Position numbers and translations under genes: made by a program
Notes under the pieces: generated by a model
What the model was told of the DNA's origin: nothing
The model's database searches: none
What the model saw: the letters and a program-made list of their open reading frames with translations, nothing else
From: Marinomonas polaris DSM 16579
GTDB taxonomy: Bacteria; Pseudomonadota; Gammaproteobacteria; Pseudomonadales; Marinomonadaceae
DNA: 64,000 nucleotides
NCBI RefSeq assembly: GCF_900129155.1
Contig: NZ_FQVF01000003.1
Span: 311,872 to 375,871 of the forward strand
Reading direction: 5' to 3'
Shown here: one piece after another, positions 61,821 through 64,000 of the stretch
How the letters are laid out: each line of letters begins with the position of its first letter
Position numbering within the stretch: the first letter of the stretch is position 1

Positions 61821-63227
61821 ATGCAGCCAAAGAATGAGAGTTTTGTTAATCCATCTGAAATCCGTGCGCGGTTTTCTAAGCACATGTCTGATATGTACCG
61901 AGAAGAAGTGCCTCTTTATGGTGACCTACTCACTTTAGTAGAGGACATAAATCAAGAAGTACTAGAAAAATCACCAAATACTAAAGCTCATTTAGAACGA
62001 ACAGGCGAGTTGAAACGCCTATCAATGGAACGTCATGGTGCTATTCGTGTAGGCACACCATCTGAGCTTTCAACGATTCGTCGTCTTTTTGCCGTCATGG
62101 GAATGGAGCCAGTTGGATACTACGATTTAACACCTGCTGGTGTACCAGTGCACTCCACAGCGTTTCGCGCAGTACATGAGGAAGACTTACAAATCAGTCC
62201 TTTTCGAGTTTTCACATCGTTACTTAGACTCGAATTGATAGATAACTCAGAGACACAGCAACTCGCAGCAGACACACTGGCTAAACGACAGATATTCACT
62301 CCGAGAGTATTAGAACTAATCGAACAGTTTGAACTCAACGGTGGACTGAGCCAAGCTAATGCTGAGACTTTTATTGATGAAGCGTTAGAAACGTTTCGCT
62401 GGCACACGACTGCAACCGTCACAAGTGACGAATATAAAAAGCTACATGATCAGCACAGATTAATTGCGGATGTGGTTGCTTTCAAGGGTCCTCACATCAA
62501 CCACTTGACCCCTCGCACGCTAGATATCGACCAAGTTCAAACTCAAATGCCAGCTCGAAATATTACGCCGAAAGCCGTTGTTGAAGGCCCACCACGTCGT
62601 AATTGCCCTATTTTACTGCGCCAAACTAGCTTCAAAGCCTTGCAAGAAAAAGTGGCGTTCAGCGACCAAGGCAGTGAAGCAGGCAGCCACACTGCTCGTT
62701 TCGGCGAGATTGAACAACGTGGTGCGGCTTTGACTCCAAAGGGTAGAACGCTATATGACGAATTACTGAATGCTAGTCGGTCTGAATTGAAAGAATTTCC
62801 TAATGAGGAAAATGCACAGCTCTACACAGAAATACTAGAAAAACACTTTTCTCAGTTCCCAGACAGTCATAAAGAAATGCACGATCAGAACCTCGCCTAC
62901 TTCCGCTATTTTGTAACGAACAAAGGCTATGAGGCATTGAACAATAAAACATTTCCAACTAATTTAAAGGACTTGATTAACGCCGGCTACATCGAGTACG
63001 AGCCGCTAGTATATGAAGACTTCCTACCTGTTAGTGCTGCTGGAATTTTCCAATCAAACCTCGGAGATAACGCTCAAACAGACTACAAAATTTCATCCAA
63101 TCAGACAGAATTTCAAAATTTTCTTGGGGCAGAAGTACTTAACGAGCTAGCTCTTTATGCTAATACGCAAAAGCGATCAATAATCAAATGTGGCGAAGCA
63201 CTCAATCTTGCACAGCTTAAAGCTTAA
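61821..63227 (+). CDS. hglS: 2-oxoadipate dioxygenase/decarboxylase (HglS/YdcJ, DUF1338)
   Basis: A 468-residue DUF1338 protein. The iron ligands I recall for Pseudomonas HglS (His70, His226, Glu294) appear at a constant +2 offset as His72 (MERHGAIR), His228 (HINHLTPRTLD) and Glu296 (RFGEIEQRG). The substrate-contacting Arg74 and Val402-Ser403 appear as Arg76 and Val404-Ser405 (LPVSAAG). HglS converts 2-oxoadipate with O2 to D-2-hydroxyglutarate and CO2 in lysine catabolism. The dehydrogenase needed next is encoded on the opposite strand of the same locus. The start ATG follows GAAAGG. Confidence 0.93.
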   Translation: MQPKNESFVNPSEIRARFSKHMSDMYREEVPLYGDLLTLVEDINQEVLEKSPNTKAHLERTGELKRLSMERHGAIRVGTPSELSTIRRLFAVMGMEPVGYYDLTPAGVPVHSTAFRAVHEEDLQISPFRVFTSLLRLELIDNSETQQLAADTLAKRQIFTPRVLELIEQFELNGGLSQANAETFIDEALETFRWHTTATVTSDEYKKLHDQHRLIADVVAFKGPHINHLTPRTLDIDQVQTQMPARNITPKAVVEGPPRRNCPILLRQTSFKALQEKVAFSDQGSEAGSHTARFGEIEQRGAALTPKGRTLYDELLNASRSELKEFPNEENAQLYTEILEKHFSQFPDSHKEMHDQNLAYFRYFVTNKGYEALNNKTFPTNLKDLINAGYIEYEPLVYEDFLPVSAAGIFQSNLGDNAQTDYKISSNQTEFQNFLGAEVLNELALYANTQKRSIIKCGEALNLAQLKA

Positions 63228-63257
63228 TATCAAATAGTGGAGCCGAATCCAAACTAC

Positions 63258-63291
63258 CTGTTTGCAATGCATTCATGAACATTGCAAACAG
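63258..63291. terminator. Perfect 12-bp hairpin after hglS
   Basis: CTGTTTGCAATG (63258-63269) and CATTGCAAACAG (63280-63291) are exact complements around ten bases. It lies 30 bases past the hglS stop. No T-tract follows, so it may be a terminator or a mobile-element scar. Confidence 0.55.
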
Positions 63292-63528
63292 TCCAAACGC
63301 ATGTAAGTACACCACTAACTAAGTGATATATTTCGCTCATTGGCGATAAAAATCGGCTAGAAAATCTGACTAAAAAAGTATCTGTAGGATTAATCGCAAC
63401 TCAGCACTAATCGACGAAGAAGAGAGCTAACCACTCTTTTTTTATGCCTGCACGAAAATGACAGTAATATCACTCACATCATAAGCGCAAAAAACAAGCT
63501 CAAAAACTGCTAAACACTACCAAAAAAC

Positions 63529-63577
63529 GGATAACAAAGGATAAGAAATGGATAAAGTAAGGATAAAGTAAGGATAA
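63529..63577. repeat. Five GGATAA iterons phased at one helical turn
   Basis: GGATAA occurs at 63529, 63539, 63550, 63561 and 63572, spaced 10, 11, 11 and 11 bases, all in the same orientation and so on one face of the helix. The array lies just beyond the tRNA terminator. It resembles an accessory-protein binding array. Confidence 0.6.
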
Positions 63578-63585
63578 ACAGACAC

Positions 63586-63618
63586 AAAAAAAGGGCTTAC
63601 GAATTAACGTAAGCCCTT
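63586..63618 (-). terminator. Terminator of the tRNA-Val transcript
   Basis: AAGGGCTTACG (63591-63601) and CGTAAGCCCTT (63608-63618) form an 11-bp perfect stem with a six-base loop. On the minus strand it is followed by a run of T. It lies 20 bases downstream of the tRNA 3' end, as expected. Confidence 0.9.
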
Positions 63619-63638
63619 GATTCTATTACTTAATTATG

Positions 63639-63686
63639 TGGTAGGACTAAGCAGATTCGAACTGCTGACCTCTACCATGTCAAGGT
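63639..63686 (-). tRNA. 3' fragment of tRNA-Val(GAC): probable attachment site
   Basis: The minus strand reads the anticodon loop TTGACAT (anticodon GAC), the 3' anticodon stem GGTAG, a variable loop, a perfect T-arm AGCAG-TTCGAAT-CTGCT, the acceptor strand TAGTCCT and CCA. Upstream, only ACC of the 5' anticodon stem is present; the D-arm and 5' acceptor are missing and replaced by unrelated DNA. A 48-bp 3' tRNA end with its own terminator is the classic attachment-site remnant left by an integrase. The geometry places the element to the right, beyond 63686. Confidence 0.8.
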
Positions 63687-63759
63687 TACTTTGAATATTC
63701 CCTTACATGGCAATGAACTACTTTATATAACGTATTCAATGCCTTAGTAAACATACATC

Positions 63760-63966
63760 CTTTGAATCAAAGCAATATAAGGCAATAAAACTCTATATCA
63801 GGGGATTTTGGCCCATTTTGATCCCATCTTGGTCCATGACCTCTACCCTTCGAATCAAAGCATCTCAAATTAGCCCATACCTTAAAAGCAAAAATCCCCA
63901 TAAATACATGATTTCAATTGCTTTGAATCAAAGAATACTTTTGGACATTTTTGTTACTTTGATTCG
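63760..63966. repeat. Cluster of CTTTGANTCAAAG palindromic sites beside the tRNA fragment
   Basis: CTTTGAATCAAAG occurs at 63760-63772 and 63921-63933, a one-mismatch copy CTTCGAATCAAAG at 63848-63860, and a reversed partial copy CTTTGATTCG at 63957-63966. The 11-mer TGACCTCTACC from the tRNA fragment is also repeated at 63837-63847. These look like recombinase arm sites or excisionase sites. No gene is seen between 63228 and the window end. Confidence 0.6.
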
Positions 63967-64000
63967 TAGTAAACTTGAATTTTCGTGGGATTACAATCTT

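Noticed and set aside
63639-63720. Complete tRNA-Val gene
   Set aside because: No D-arm or 5' acceptor strand can be found to pair with TAGTCCT; only the 3' part is present.
1-64000. CRISPR arrays, rRNA genes, complete insertion sequences or transposases
   Set aside because: No spaced repeat array, rRNA motif or transposase-like protein was seen on either strand.

Overview
The window looks like chromosomal DNA of a marine gammaproteobacterium, probably an Oceanospirillales such as Marinomonas. The evidence is moderate GC, several tripartite tricarboxylate transporter (TTT) genes, many LysR regulators and dense aromatic catabolism. It is almost entirely accessory catabolic DNA: no housekeeping operon, rRNA or complete tRNA was seen. 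Genus is inferred from gene style only.

Region 1 (1-18.3 kb) is a hydroxyaromatic catabolic region. It holds a two-component flavin monooxygenase closely resembling 4-hydroxyphenylacetate 3-hydroxylase (C2 oxygenase plus C1 reductase with a MarR-like tail), an HpaR-type MarR regulator, an AraC regulator, a GMC alcohol oxidoreductase with an MFS carrier, a luciferase-like monooxygenase, a MobA-like aromatic hydroxylase, a LuxR regulator, a PLP decarboxylase, a LysR regulator and a succinate-semialdehyde dehydrogenase. Four copies of a near-palindrome, TTAGTNAACATGTTNACTAA, lie in four promoter regions and appear to tie these genes into one regulon. Succinic semialdehyde is the known end product of homoprotocatechuate meta-cleavage, so the last gene fits, but no ring-cleavage gene for that pathway is in this part. 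A deleted TTT transporter, an MFS fragment and other coding remnants show past rearrangement.

Region 2 (18.5-34.8 kb) is a 15-kb minus-strand gene train with several start/stop overlaps. It encodes an SDR, a DenD-like epimerase, a FAH-family hydrolase, a cupin, a FAD hydroxylase, a Rieske ferredoxin, an RND/MMPL transporter, a YCF48-like beta-propeller, an MFS carrier, an extradiol dioxygenase, an alpha/beta hydrolase, and DUF1329 and DUF1302 envelope proteins. A LysR gene is divergent at its head, with a perfect 19-bp palindrome between. The train looks like a complete uptake-to-ring-cleavage route for an unknown hydrophobic aromatic. A Cys-type sulfatase and its radical-SAM maturase follow at 34.8-37.9 kb.

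Region 3 (38-49.3 kb) holds a hotdog thioesterase, a LysR regulator and an amine/amino-acid salvage locus. That locus has two paralogous acetylpolyamine amidohydrolase-type deacetylases (one with an apparent CTG start), a DadA-like oxidase, a RidA deaminase, a class III aminotransferase and a polar amino-acid ABC importer. A perfect 22-bp palindrome lies in its divergent promoter.

Region 4 (49.6-53.7 kb) encodes a DosP-like PAS-PAS-GAF-GGDEF-EAL protein whose first PAS has FixL-type haem residues. An AT-rich stretch with a nonsense-interrupted gene follows.

Region 5 (53.7-63.2 kb) is a 2-oxoadipate/2-hydroxyglutarate module: LysR, an ETF-QO fragment, EtfA, EtfB, a D-2-hydroxyglutarate dehydrogenase-like flavoprotein and a TctABC transporter, divergent from an HglS-type 2-oxoadipate dioxygenase/decarboxylase. 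Two CATTC-N7-GAATG palindromes lie between the divergent genes.

Region 6 (63.2-64 kb) carries the 3' end of a tRNA-Val(GAC) with its terminator but no 5' half. Iterated short repeats lie on both sides. This looks like the attachment-site end of an integrated element that continues beyond the window.
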